64,000 nt of DNA from NCBI GenBank assembly GCA_020631735.1, contig CM036168.1:103746036-103810035 (forward strand), given 5' to 3'. Shown in pieces: positions 1 through 11,181 of this stretch. The position numbers and the translations under genes were made by a program. The DNA comes from Saccharum officinarum. Lineage: Eukaryota > Streptophyta > Magnoliopsida > Poales > Poaceae. Under the pieces are notes generated by a model. It was not told the DNA's origin. It saw only the letters and a program-made list of their open reading frames with translations, and searched no databases. Within the stretch, counting starts at the first letter, position 1. Every line of letters starts with the position of its first letter.

Positions 1-35
1 ATCATACACTCTCTCTCAGACGCGCATCGTCAACC

Positions 36-3000
36 ATGGTGAGTGACGTGTCACATCAGTTTAGCTGCTAACCAAGCATATGTTGATAACATGCATGTCC
101 GTGACACCATTCTTGTCACCATTTCCATTGCGTGATGCAGGTTGTCGAGATGAAGGAGAACGGCGGCGTGGCGTTGGCGGCGGGCGAGAAGGCGCCGCAG
201 CTGGGCGTGAAGCGCGGCGAGCCGACGCTGGTGCCGCCGGCGGAGGCGACGCCGACGGGCGAGCAGTACTACCTGTCCAACCTGGACCAGAACATCGCGG
301 TGATCGTGCAGACTGTGTACTGCTACAAGCCCTCGCCGTCTCCCAGCGGCGGCGGCAAGGACGTCGACGTGGCGGCCGCGCTCCGCGACGCGCTGGCGCG
401 GGTGCTGGTGCACTACCACCCGCTGGCGGGGCGGCTGGGGATCAGCCCGGAGATGAAGCTGACCGTGGAGCTGACCGGCGAGGGCGTCGTGTTCGTGGAG
501 GCCGACGCCGCCTGCGACCTCGCCGCCGTCGGCGACCTCACGAAGCCCGACCCCGCCGCGCTCGGCCAGCTCGTCTACTCCGTCCCCGGCGCCAAGCACA
601 TCCTCGAGATGCCACCCATGACCGCGCAGGTACATTAACTGCTTCTCTTGCACGTTTCCGGTTGGGTGTCCGGCGGCCGAGGTGACCAGCCCGGGTTGCC
701 ACCAACGAACCGTGCCGTTAATGTCGGCCTGGCTCCGTGCGCCATTTTGGGGCCTGTTTAGATGCCTGAATTCGGGCCTGATTTGGGAAATGAACAGTGC
801 CCCAGTTACTGTAGCAATTTTGTTTTTATTTGGTAATACTTGCCAAACATGGATTAATTAGGTTCAAAATGTTCGTCTCGCAAAGTACAATAAAACTGTG
901 TAATTAGTTTTTAATTTCATTTACATTTAGTACTCTATGCATGTGCCGACATTTTGATGTGATGAGGAATCTTATTTTTGCATAGTGAAATTTAGGAGAA
1001 AATTTAGGATCTAATTATGGCCTTGGTGAAAAGCTCGCTCGTGCACGCATGAATGCATGCACCCGTCCTACTTTTACTGCCGCCGCGTGCAGCAGCAGCA
1101 AAGGAACTGTGGCCTTGTTCACTTCCCCATCCCAACTCAAAATATTTCCTCTTTCACCCGTTACATCAAATCTTTCGACGCATGCATGGAGTATTAAATG
1201 TAGGTAAAAAAAAAACTAATTACATAGTTTGTCTGTAAATGTCGGGACGAATCTTTTAAGCCCAGTTAATCCATAATTGGACAAATTTTGCCAAATAACA
1301 ACGAAAGATGTCAGCTACTTTTCGCGGAGTGAACCCACCCTGTGGAGTTATTGGTTGGAAGTTGACGGGGGGAGTTGAAAGATGGATTCAATGAGACGCC
1401 GCTTTGGTTTTAGCTAGCATAGGAAATTGAAGAACGGAAATGGAAAATTTACTGCTCCACCTTGGGAACTGGCCTCGTTTGGAACGCGGGCAAGCTCCAC
1501 GTTTTGTTTTGTGGATTACTGCGCTCCAAACTGGTGATAGGGCATCATCGTCTTGCGAGAAATTGGAACGGCTAGAAGCATAAATAACCGGGTGGTCACT
1601 AGAAAAAACGATAAATGGTTTTCTGGTCTATTTCTTATTTCTTTGTTTGCTACAAATGAAAACTCTGTTCGTTTTTTTCATTCATTTTTTAAAACAGATT
1701 AAATTTGGTCCATACTTGGGTTCAGTAATTTAAATTTGTTTGGTCCACGCTTGGGTTCAGTTATTTAAATTTGTCGCCGTATTAGTCAACCGACACTCGC
1801 ATTGGTAAAACCCCAGAAACATGAAACATGGTTAGCCGCCTGTTACCGGCCCCAGAGTGTTCTCTTGACTATAGTGGAGTAGTACTACTGTACACTTGTC
1901 TATGCATCACTGTAGTACTCACCTGATCCAGCAACTGCGACCTTTCTCTCTGTCTTAGTGTTTGTTCAAAGTTTTTCTGTCAATAATTTTGTTGATTTGA
2001 AGGTGGGGGTGGTTATGGTCGACACATATAGTCTGTCTAGTTTTTTCAGTTAGACCGAGCCCTTGTTCAGTTCCCAAATCCAACCCCAAATTTCACTATG
2101 CAAAAAGAAGATTCCCCGTCACATCAAAATGTCGGCACATGCATGGAGTACTAAATGTAGATGAAATTAAAAACTAATTGCACAGTTTTGTTGTACTTTG
2201 CGAGACGAACATTTTGAGCCTAATTAGTCAAAGTTTGGACAATTTTTACCAAATAAAAACAAAAGTTGCTACAGTACGACGTGACCTACACTATTCCAAC
2301 TTCTCCTCCCAATTCCAACATCTAAACAAGGCCCGAGACAACTCAAGCACTCTGGTTGTCTGCAATGACTTGTAATTGTTTTTCTGGTAGATCACCGACC
2401 TCTACCTATAAATCAAACCAATTACACCGACTTCCATCTTCTGTCTGCTATACCCATGAATGAACACAACAAATGTGATTTTCCGACATGTGGGATCCCA
2501 AGATGAAAGGTAAATTCACACGTGATTTTAGTTCTCCACCAACTCAAGTGACAAATCACAAATTACTTGGTTCCAATCAAGCATAGAGCTATTCAAAGTC
2601 AGAAGACGTCTTTTCCAAAATTTTCCTGAGATTTGTCGGTAACCAGAGATGTGGAATTGCTCATACAAGCAATGTTTTTTTACCATGGGTTAATTGATGT
2701 GCAGGTGACGAGGTTTAAGTGTGGGAGCTTCGCGCTTGGTCTGGCCATGAACCACTGCATGTTCGACGGCATTGGCGCCATGGAGTTCGTCAACTCGTGG
2801 GCTGAGACGGCGCGCGGCGTCGCTGAACTCACCGCGCCGCCGTTCCTTGACCGCAGCGTCCTGAAGGCGCGCGACCCGCCCGTGCACACATTCCCGCACC
2901 ACGAGTTCGCCGAGATCCCCGACGTCTCCGACACGGCGGCGCTCTACGGCTCTCAGGAGCTGCTGTACCGCTCCTTCTGCTTCGACCCGGACCGGCTGGA

Positions 3001-3571
3001 GCGCGTCCGCGGGCTGGCGCTTGCCGACGGCGCCCTGGGCCGCTGCACCACCTTCGAGGCGCTGTCGGGGCTCGTGTGGCGCGCGCGCACCAAGGCGCTC
3101 GGGCTGGCACCCGAGCAGCGCACCAAGCTGCTGTTCGCCGTGGATGGGCGGCGCCGGTTCTCGCCGCCGCTCCCGCGGGGCTACTTCGGCAACGGCATCG
3201 TGCTGACCAACGCCCTGGCCACGGCCGGCGAGCTGCTGTCGGCGCCCGTGTCGCGCGCGGCCGGGCTGGTGCAGGAGGCCGTGCGGATGGTGACCGACGA
3301 GTACATGCGGTCGGCGGTGGACTACTTCGAGGCGACGCGGGCCCGGCCGTCGTTGGCGTCCACGCTGCTCATCACCACGTGGTCGCGGCTCGAGTTCCAC
3401 GGCGCCGACTTCGGGTGGGGCGAGCCCGTCATGTCGGGCCCAGTCACGCTGCCTGAGAAGGAGGTCATCCTCTTCCTCGCGCACGGAAAGGAGAGGAAGA
3501 GCATCAACGTGCTGCTCGGCCTGCCAGCCACCGCGATGGACGCCTTCCAAGAGCTCATGGACGAGATATGA
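36..3571 (+). CDS. ASFT: BAHD acyltransferase, ASFT/HHT-type suberin feruloyltransferase
   Basis: Predicted to move feruloyl groups from feruloyl-CoA to omega-hydroxy fatty acids or fatty alcohols for suberin aromatics, in the cytosol. Exons read as 36-38 (ATG only), 141-629 and 2705-3571, all phase 0, giving about 452 aa, normal for BAHD enzymes. The catalytic HxxxD motif is H181-C-M-F-D185 inside NHCMFDG, and the structural DFGWG motif lies near residue 399. Long blocks ([53 protein letters not shown]) match, from memory, the Arabidopsis ASFT/HHT1 clade rather than HCT. The start ATG at 36 abuts a consensus GTGAGT donor; an alternative is the in-frame ATG at 132 or 135 with no first intron. 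The second intron (630-2704) is swollen by three MITEs. A Mutator-like element follows the stop codon by about 50 bp and probably interrupts the 3' UTR. Confidence 0.9.
749..1023. mobile_element. MITE of the GGCCTGTTTAG family in the ASFT intron
   Basis: Starts with GGGGCCTGTTTAG and ends with an imperfect inverted copy near 1000-1023. The interior carries the family's conserved blocks (ATTAATTAGG, TTCGTCTCGCAAAGT, CATTTAGTACTC, ATGCATGTGCCGACA). The same blocks, some inverted, recur at 1110, 2059, 11383 and 23123. Boundaries are approximate. Confidence 0.6.
1110..1345. mobile_element. MITE of the same family, second copy in the ASFT intron
   Basis: Begins GGCCTTGTTCACTTCC and ends near an inverted GGAGTGAACC. 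The interior (CGACGCATGCATGGAGTATT, AAATGTAGG, GTCGGGACGAATCTTTTAAG) closely matches the better-bounded copy at 23123-23365. Confidence 0.6.
2059..2333. mobile_element. MITE of the same family, third copy in the ASFT intron
   Basis: Begins GCCCTTGTTCAG and ends CTAAACAAGGCC, an inverted match. The interior shows the family blocks (GGCACATGCATGGAGTACTA, GCGAGACGAACATTTTGAGC). A possible 3-bp target duplication GAG flanks it. Confidence 0.6.
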
Positions 3572-3719
3572 TTGATTTGTCGGTGATGAGAAGCAAAGAC
3601 GGACATGGATGGGTTGCTATACATACATATACACTTTACAATGGTTGGAATCGGTTCTCATCGGTTCCCATCACCTCCGCTAAATAGCTATTTTTGTTGA
3701 TTTAATTTTTACAAGGGTA

Positions 3720-4140
3720 ATATGGTCATTTCGCATGGTCATCTCAATCCCCACACCCTCCCCTGCTCGCCCGCTCCTCCCACGACCCCCACCACGTCTC
3801 AGTCTCACCGCCGCCGCACTCGCACGTCGTCTCGCCGCGGCCGCCGCGGCCGCCCTCGCACGTCGTCTCGCCGGCGGCCCTGCCCTCTTCCTCGCTCATC
3901 GCAGCGGCCGTCGTTCTCTCGGCCTCACTCAGACCGGCGGCCGCAGTGCCCTTGACCCCAATTCGACGGCAGCACCAAGGCATAGGCAGCGGCAGCGGCG
4001 CGGCACCCAGCCAACATTGCGCCCCCAGGCAGCGGCGCTGCACCCAGCCACCGGCGCGCCCCCAGGCAGCGGCGAGGTTCCCAGGCATCGGCACGCCCCC
4101 AAGCAGCGGCGGATCTAGCTGCTCTACTCGTCTCCACCTC
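3720..4140. other. GC-rich island in the Mutator-like element, likely captured 5' exon
   Basis: A roughly 400-bp block far more GC-rich than its surroundings, resembling a grass first exon or 5' UTR. Open frames exist on both strands and all are low-complexity (Pro, Arg, Ala), so no product can be named. Confidence 0.35.
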
Positions 4141-5284
4141 GTTCAACTTGGCGCAAGGGACTCCAAGGTGGCAAGCTCTTTCATCTCGGGTACGGCAGCC
4201 GTGGTCGCGTCACCAAGCTTTAGATCAACAATCAAGGTCTGTGCTCTGAAACCCTATCAACTCTATAAGTTTTGCTTCAAAATCAGCTCCTGTTATTAGG
4301 TGTCAGTCATTGTAAAAATAATGAATGCATTGTTAGTGTCAGTCCACAATTGCAAAGCGAATCACATGAATTAGGTTGTGATGAATCACTGCAAAATGTA
4401 AAAGAGGAATCGAGGACAGTGAGATTGGATAAATGATTAGCACCTCATGCTTAATCAGTTACAAGCAACTTTGAAGCCAGCAGTTATGCAAATCCTACTA
4501 CTAAAAACACAACTTTAAATGGTAGATTTAAACTTCCTTTTTTAAATGTTCAGCAATGCTTTCTTCTGCTATAATCTTTGTCATGGACTCTATTCACTTT
4601 CATTAGCTCATAACAAGAGCTATGCCTTGTGCAGCTCTTAACTGAATAAAAAGAAAAGGATGATATATGTGTTACAGATCCTTAGTCTAATACTTAGGAT
4701 TGGTGTCATATTTCTTAGTTGCTGGTTATCATCTTCAATGTCTTGATGTTTGTCACTGAAGTTCCCATTTCATTTTTAAACAACACATACCAATGGTTTC
4801 ATATTTCATTTTTAAACAACACAACCCATCTTAGAGAAGCTTGTCAAAACACCTATATCAATCAAATGGTATCTCTGGCGGACGGTCCAGTGGTGGCAAG
4901 TTCCCTTGGGTGGGAAGCTTGTCAAAACACCTATATCAATCAAACGGAACTATGTAACTTGATGAACTTCTCTGCGTTTTTCGTGTTGTTGATCCTTGGA
5001 TAAAAGCTTATCCTTTGGAACTCTCTCAAAAAATGAAGAACCACACATCGTGATGGCTACCAGTTAACCTCTGCCACTTTGTAGTTTGTAGTGCTGAATC
5101 TATTCAAAGGTGATCTGTATGGTAGTCTAGTACATCAACGGATGTTGATGTGAGGGCACTTGAAAAATGGTTATCATGGTCCACATTGCTTCTTAGGATC
5201 ACGCTGGCACACATCCCTTTCGGATACTAAACCATTGATCAATACTAGTTCTTGTTGTTGAAGTGTATGGCATTGCAATTTTTA

Positions 5285-5420
5285 TACATCTGTTGTCCAC
5301 GGCGTTTGCGACGACACCGACGTCGTGCTCTGGAAGTGGTGCGAGGGCGACAAATTTACTCAATACAAAATCTTGATCCCTGCTCACCAAATTTACTCAA
5401 TACAAATTTGCCCAGTGAAA
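5285..5420 (+). pseudogene. Exon-like fragment within the Mutator-like element, unrecognised
   Basis: One frame reads HGVCDDTDVVLWKWCEGDKF then TQYKI, a compact globular-looking stretch unlike the AT-rich flanks. The W-x-W and GDKF pattern faintly recalls beta-trefoil lectin repeats, but this is a guess. Downstream, the string AAATTTACTCAATACAAA is duplicated 42 bp apart. Confidence 0.3.
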
Positions 5421-6020
5421 GGTATGCTAAAGCTTAAAAATGATAAAATCACTTGTTTATATTCAACCCTTTATTCTGCTAAAGTTCACAACTATGGAGA
5501 TATACTGTAGGGATAGGATCAAACTGAACTGTTACTTTAGTCTATCTACTACTGCTAATGGTTTAGCACTAGGTGTCTGTTTTTTTTTTAAATCGCTGCA
5601 CTAGGTTCAGGCACCTCTAGTTTGACAGAACTGTATATCATTTTCAGATCTGAAATTAAAATAGCAATAGATGTACAAGTAACAATGATTGTACTTAAAG
5701 TTCTGGTGGCAATAGTTTTACAGGGTTGCATGCTTTCATCCACGGCTAAAAGTGTAGAATTCCTTTTCTCATTTTTGGTAGATTTTATTCGCTTATGCCT
5801 TCTCATATTGACATGCATTATTCTACTTTCATTGTTTCCATGTAGTAGCCTGTGGTTTCTGGTTGCTTTATATAGTGTTTCGTACTTTAAAAATTCTTGG
5901 TTATCTATGAAGTCAATGTTAGTCCCATTTATTTCACTCTTATGGCAAAAATGAACTTTATCTGAGCAGTCCACACTCATTCATGAACTTTATCTAATTA
6001 ATGAACTTTATCTTCCACAG

Positions 6021-6191
6021 CTCCGGCATTCCCCAAGCACGCAGGACCTGCGTATAGATGTGCTCGAAATGAAGTCGGACTCCATGGAAAAGCGGTTCGA
6101 GGACCTCGAAAAGAAGGTTCTCGCCATGGATGCGGAGATCAAGAAGCTCCAAAAGGTGGATGCCAAGACTAAGAAGCTTCACAAAAAGTGA
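6021..6191 (+). pseudogene. Captured terminal exon encoding a short coiled coil
   Basis: A clean acceptor (TCTTCCACAG at 6011-6020) precedes an open frame that ends at TGA 6189-6191. It encodes about 56 residues rich in Lys and Glu with heptad-like Leu/Met spacing (MKSDSMEKRFEDLEKKVLAM), typical of a C-terminal coiled coil. No catalytic domain is present and the source gene was not recognised. It lies inside the Mutator-like element. Confidence 0.4.
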
Positions 6192-8376
6192 TGTTTTAGG
6201 GAGCAACTCTTTCAAAAAAAAATATTTTAGGGACCAACATTACTTTATGTGTTTCTCTGAATTCTCAGGTTTCTTGTGGCATTACGTACTATGAATAACG
6301 AGACTGTTATTGTTCGTGATGTTTATTTATGAGTGAAATGCACCATGGGTCCCTAAACTTTGAAAGTTTATGAACCCAGATGGGAATGAAGGACTATTGT
6401 AGTTCCTTTTCATTTGTACTTCACTATTTTTGCCCATCATGGCATTGCTAATCTGCGATCTGAATAAACATGCTTATTGTTCGAGAGTATCGGATAACTT
6501 ATGAAAACCATGTTCTGCTACGACAGCTAAGAAGCGTTGCCAGGCTATTGCTAACACCATACACTCATTCAGTTCCGGTACGTACAGTACAAAGCATTCA
6601 AGCATCATTCAGGTAGCACCTCAAAACATATTTCACTGCATAGTGCAGAAATTAAGCGGTAACAAGAACTCTGGCATCTATCATTTCATACTTTCTGGAT
6701 CAGTAAGAAAATGTCATCATCCTTACCTTCCCTAACCATTCAATGTACAATACAGTAAGCATTAGCAACAGAATTTTTTTTACATAAGCATTTTGATTCC
6801 TGACTTCAATTCAACGATAACCTAACATAGTCTACATAGAGATAACACAAGTTCAGTAGCCGTTGCTGTTCGATGGATCGTCCTCTGCTCAGCAGCGCTC
6901 AAGACGGCAGCGCTCAAAGAGTTGGAATGACATTGCATTGTTCGAACCAGAAGCAACTGACCAGGTGATCATTTGTTAGCCTTGGGGCTCTTGACAGGAA
7001 CATATTGTTTCCAAATGGTAGGAGGGCCTGACAAGTGAACCACATAAAAGAAAACATAAGCATGCAAGGCATATTGTTTCCAGAGCACATGGGACTCTTA
7101 GTCATATAGCTGAAACGATACTCACTCAGCAACAACAAAAAATAGAAATCACCTGCAGCTATTCACATGGCAATTTCTCTATGTGTGGACTTTAGGTTGC
7201 AGAAAAAACTTGTGCTACTAGGACCACCTATCATCTCTGATGATGTCACTACGGCAGTACTAGTCAGGCAAGCAAATAACTGAGAGCAATCGAAATATGA
7301 TCAGCAAGTATGCTAGCTACTGAACCTTTTGCACTCAGGATAAAGCTGCTGATAAAGAGAGAAGATAATGCTAACCAAAAACTGAAAATGACAGTAAAGC
7401 TAGTAAATGGGCTGCTAGATAGAACTAACAAGTAATTTTGCAGGCTTCAGACAGCCCACACTGTTGCTCTGACTACTAAGTAACAGTCACATGCAGTTTG
7501 GACACAACACAAATGAGATAATTTTAACGGCAGATATTCTATACTTTACTGGGATGGGGTACCATTTATAGCCACTAACCAGGGTAGATGATAGTCACGG
7601 CAGATCAAGTGCGGCAGCAGCACAGGAAGTTACAACAGAGTACACCCTAGCTACAGACTAAGCAGTACTTGAACACATCAATTTTTTTTAAAAAATCCTA
7701 TAAATATACCAAATTTCCAACGAAATTAAAGAGGACATGACCATCTGTAGTTGTAGTTAACAGGCAACTTGGGTTGAAAAGAATGCCTGATTCCGTTGTA
7801 GGTTTCAGTATTGATGATGAATATATCAGAAACAAAGTAGAGAGTTCGCAGGGAAATTAAACATGACATGAGGCAGCATGGGGCAATTTGCAATTGGTTT
7901 GAGGCTCATGAACAACATCTACCCTGTGCAATCAACAATGTCAAAATCATGGATGAACTAACTACTAAGATTAGCCACGGAACGAAACAAGTTACCGTAT
8001 AACGAAGGGACCGGCTGATTGTAGCAACCAGATTGGAAAAGAACAGTAATATGTCTGCAGGCAACAACCAGGTCACGCCTTACAAAATTTAATCAAGTTA
8101 AACAGCTTCATTCATCATCCAGGACCTCATGGCGATATTTGACCATAAAAAGGGAAGACAGTGTACCTCAAGTGGATTCAGAGGAATGAGTTCACAGCCA
8201 TTATCAGTTTTAAACTTTAATCCTTCTTCTTGTAGCTTTGATAGCACAGCTGGATAGTTTTATGAAGTAGTAACTATCTTGTGGAACCTAGGATAGAAAG
8301 GGTCAGCTTTCAATAAAAAGCTAACGAACAAAACGAAACAAAACTTTGAATTTCTGAACTAGAAAAATGATCTTAC

Positions 8377-8457
8377 AGGGACGCCACGAGCTAGCTCAAT
8401 GCATGTCTCGTACGTTTCATAAGCAGGGTCGAAGAGCAAAACTTCATCTCCTTGGTC
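8377..8457 (-). pseudogene. Captured aminotransferase-like exon fragment
   Basis: On the minus strand one frame reads DQGDEVLLFDPAYETYE followed by TCIELARGVP, then a GTAAGA donor at 8376. The GDEV-x-x-FDPAY-x-x-Y block is characteristic of fold-type I aminotransferases (kynurenine or aspartate aminotransferase-like). It is joined upstream to low-complexity GC-rich sequence (8460-8720). A further exon-like piece lies at about 8166-8290 (minus); one frame reads PAVLSKLQEEG, but an upstream frame shift breaks it. No intact gene is present. Confidence 0.45.
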
Positions 8458-9269
8458 GCTGCCGCCCGTCCTCCCCTCCCAAGACGGCGGCAACGACGGC
8501 GCGCAGCCGGCGGCGCCTCCCGCGAGAGCGCGGCGGGGAGGGAGCTGCAGGAGGGGCTGTGGCGGCGGGTGGCCGCGGCGCGGGACGGCGGCAGCGACGA
8601 CGCGCGGCTGGGCGACGCCTCTTGCAAGACGGCGGCCGGGAGGGAGGAGCAGGAGGGGCTGCGGCGGCGGGTGGCCACGGCACGGGACGGGCGACGGGGT
8701 GGGGATCAGGGGCCTCTCATGAACCCTAAATCTAAAATGTTTATCTAACTTTATTAATTCAATTATTGATCCTAACTATACTATTCCTTTTGCAATTATG
8801 CATTTACCCTTTTATCCTTTGTTAAAAAAAGAACTACGAAAAAGGAATTACTACTCCTCTATTTGGGCGTCCTAATCCACTTAATTTCGGAGGCGATGGG
8901 AGGCGATAGAAGCATGAGGGCCCACCCCCATAGACACACCAATCGGTTCTCATCTCCTTTCTCCCCATCGGTTCTTATCGCCTCTCATGTTCTGGGTCCA
9001 CCGATCATAGACACATAAATCGGTTCTCATCGCCTCTCCAACCATTGTAAAAATTCTCATACATATATGATGCGTAGGGTGCTTTCATTCTTGAACTGCT
9101 CGGGTTTATAGTAAGACCGTGTTAATATTCGTTCTATGTTGGTGTTTTAAGTTTAATGGCTATATGATAATTTGTTATCGGTTGCAATGGTTCTAAGATG
9201 GTTCACGCTTAATGGAAAATAGTAATGGTTGTTACTTTTATTGTAGCTGACGACATGTTCCCTTTTACT

Positions 9270-9530
9270 TACTCCCTCTGTCCCTGAAAGGATGGATTCC
9301 TAGAATCCGTGCCAGTCAAACTTTTTAAAGTTTGACTAACTTTACGGAAAAGAGCATCAATATCTATGACATAAAATAAGTATTTTATGAAAATACATTC
9401 TATGATAAATCGAATGATATTAATTTGGTACCATAAATCTTAGCGTTTTTTTCTAGAAATTTGGTCAAAGTTTAAAAAGTTTGACTTAAGACAACTCTAG
9501 GAATTCATCCTTTCAGGGACAGAGAGGGTA
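9270..9530. mobile_element. Stowaway MITE
   Basis: Bounded by TA dinucleotides. Terminal inverted repeats CTCCCTCTGTCCCTGAAAGG and, inverted at the far end, CCCTCTCTGTCCCTGAAAGG. About 257 bp and AT-rich inside, with the inner inverted pair AGTTTGACTAACTTT and AAGTTTGACTTAAG. Non-autonomous relative of mariner elements. Confidence 0.85.
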
Positions 9531-10481
9531 TTATATTATTGGAGAGTAAATTTAGCACTAAATTTTGAGAAAATTTAGTACTAAATTATTAAAATTAAGA
9601 GTATATTTGTACTAAACTAAGAGTAAATTTAGTACTAAATTATTAGAGATGCTGCAATAGTTAAAGCTAGTTAATAGCTCTAAGACAACTTCTCTAATAA
9701 TGCTAACTTTTAACTCATAGCTTTTAACATGGATAACATGACACTCTCACGTAACCTCGAAATATGTGCAAGAGCTTAGCTCTTGATCATGTGCTAGCTT
9801 TTTCCTCTCTTCTATTAAAATATAAGAAAAATACTTAGAGCTAGCTTAAGAATCAATTGTTGGAGCTCCCTAAGGACATGTTCTCTTTTACACATGACTT
9901 CTGTGCATACATCTCGTGCACATGCTAAGGAAAAAAAAAGTGCGTCTCTACCGCCAGCAGCCCAAAAGTCCAGGCAAAATAGCCCACGCTGGGCGTGAAC
10001 ACATCAAGCCATGGCCATTTCAGATGTGGCCCAATAAGCAACATAGTAGTACTGTACCTTTTTTTTATGGGAGGTAGTACTGTATTTGGTAAGTAGACCC
10101 TGGAGACATCCAGCACGATGCAAGAATTCAGTCTGAAAACGAAAACAGGTGAAGGGTACAGTTAAAACGTTCGTTGTACGCAAAGGCCACGTTCGGGTTA
10201 TAGTTTCACTGGTCAATCTGGACCATCCGCACATGACTCGATGGTCATGGTTGCATGCAGTTTGTGTTCAGTACAAGAACGTCTCAAACTCTTCCAATCG
10301 CTTCTGTAAACGAGTCGGGACGGGACGACACCGCCACAATCCATTAGGCTCTCAGTCCACTTGTTACAGCCAAAATTCCGCTGCCGATCTCCCTCCGACA
10401 CTGGGCATCTCTGCTGCGCGTACCATTATTACTATTCCAAGGTATAGCCATGTACCTTGCCGGCTTTAGCTAAGCATCTCC
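9531..10481. other. Intergenic stretch, no gene recognised
   Basis: AT-rich, with repeated TTTAGTACTAAATT-like words at 9550-9640. No coding frame with recognisable content. Confidence 0.5.
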
Positions 10482-10821
10482 CAGAGTTTGCCAAAATTTA
10501 CAAATATCGTGATTTGACAACTCGCTAAAATATATGGCAAGTGAAAAAATAAACTCTCACCAAGAGTTTGCTATTTGGACTTGGTAAAATAAGAAGAGGT
10601 CTGCTAAGCGAACGAAGAGTCCCGCTAAGAAACGAAGAGCCCCGCTTAAATTTGCACGTGAAGCTAGATGCGCGCTCGCGCTCAGCGCGCAAATATGCGT
10701 GTGGAGGGGGGAGATTTGCCAAGTTGCTAAAATTTGCCAAGTTGAATGTCAAACTGTTTGAGCACATTTTTTTCTGTTTTATCAAAAATAGATAGATGCC
10801 AAGTTAATTTGGCAAACTCTT
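10482..10821. mobile_element. Short element with inverted termini AGAGTTTGCCAAAATTT
   Basis: The left end AGAGTTTGCCAAAATTT is mirrored by AATTTGGCAAACTCT at the right end, and the word TTTGCCAAGTTG recurs inside. No clear target duplication was found, so the superfamily is undecided. Confidence 0.5.
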
Positions 10822-11181
10822 AGAGACGCCGGCAAGAAACAACACGTAGCGGCCTGTTTGGTGAGACCCCCATCCCATCGATGCTTATCACGCGCCACGT
10901 ACGCCAGCGAAGCGAGAGCACGGCTGAAAACCACGGCTCCACGTCCGCACTAGACCACACGTAGTAATGCACAAGCCAGGCGCCAGATATATCACGCATT
11001 GATGCACCATCAGTGAACGGGTCGCGCCCGACGACCGCGACGGCACACGTTACCGACGAGTGGAAGACCTACCACTCGCTCGCCGTGCCTGCCACACCAG
11101 CTAGCTAGCGCACATCGATCGAACGAGAGTGGAACGGGACATCAGCTCGCGCCGCGCGCGCACGCTGTCATCGTTGCGATG

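Larger units (their letters stand above)
3623..9067. mobile_element. Mutator-like (Pack-MULE-like) DNA element, about 5.4 kb
   Basis: The two ends are inverted copies: TTTACAATGGTTGGA at 3635 and its reverse complement ending at 9051. Subterminal copies of ATCGGTTCTCATCG occur near both ends (about 3650, 8942, 9020). The string CATACATATA is present outside both ends (3622-3631 and 9058-9067), a plausible 9-10 bp target duplication, which points to the Mutator superfamily; because it is AT-rich, chance is possible. The extreme 5' end differs from the 3' end by a few bases. No transposase was recognised, so it is probably non-autonomous. It contains several exon-like islands of unrelated composition (3720-4140, 5285-5420, 6021-6191, 8162-8720), suggesting captured host gene pieces. 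Confidence 0.65.

Noticed and set aside
2690..3550. Long open frame antisense to the acyltransferase exon
   Set aside because: GC-skewed codon shadow; Arg/His-rich low-complexity protein.
3632..9058. CACTA-type transposon (left end begins CACTT)
   Set aside because: The right end does not mirror CACTA, and the shared flank is 9-10 bp rather than 3 bp. Mutator-like fits better.
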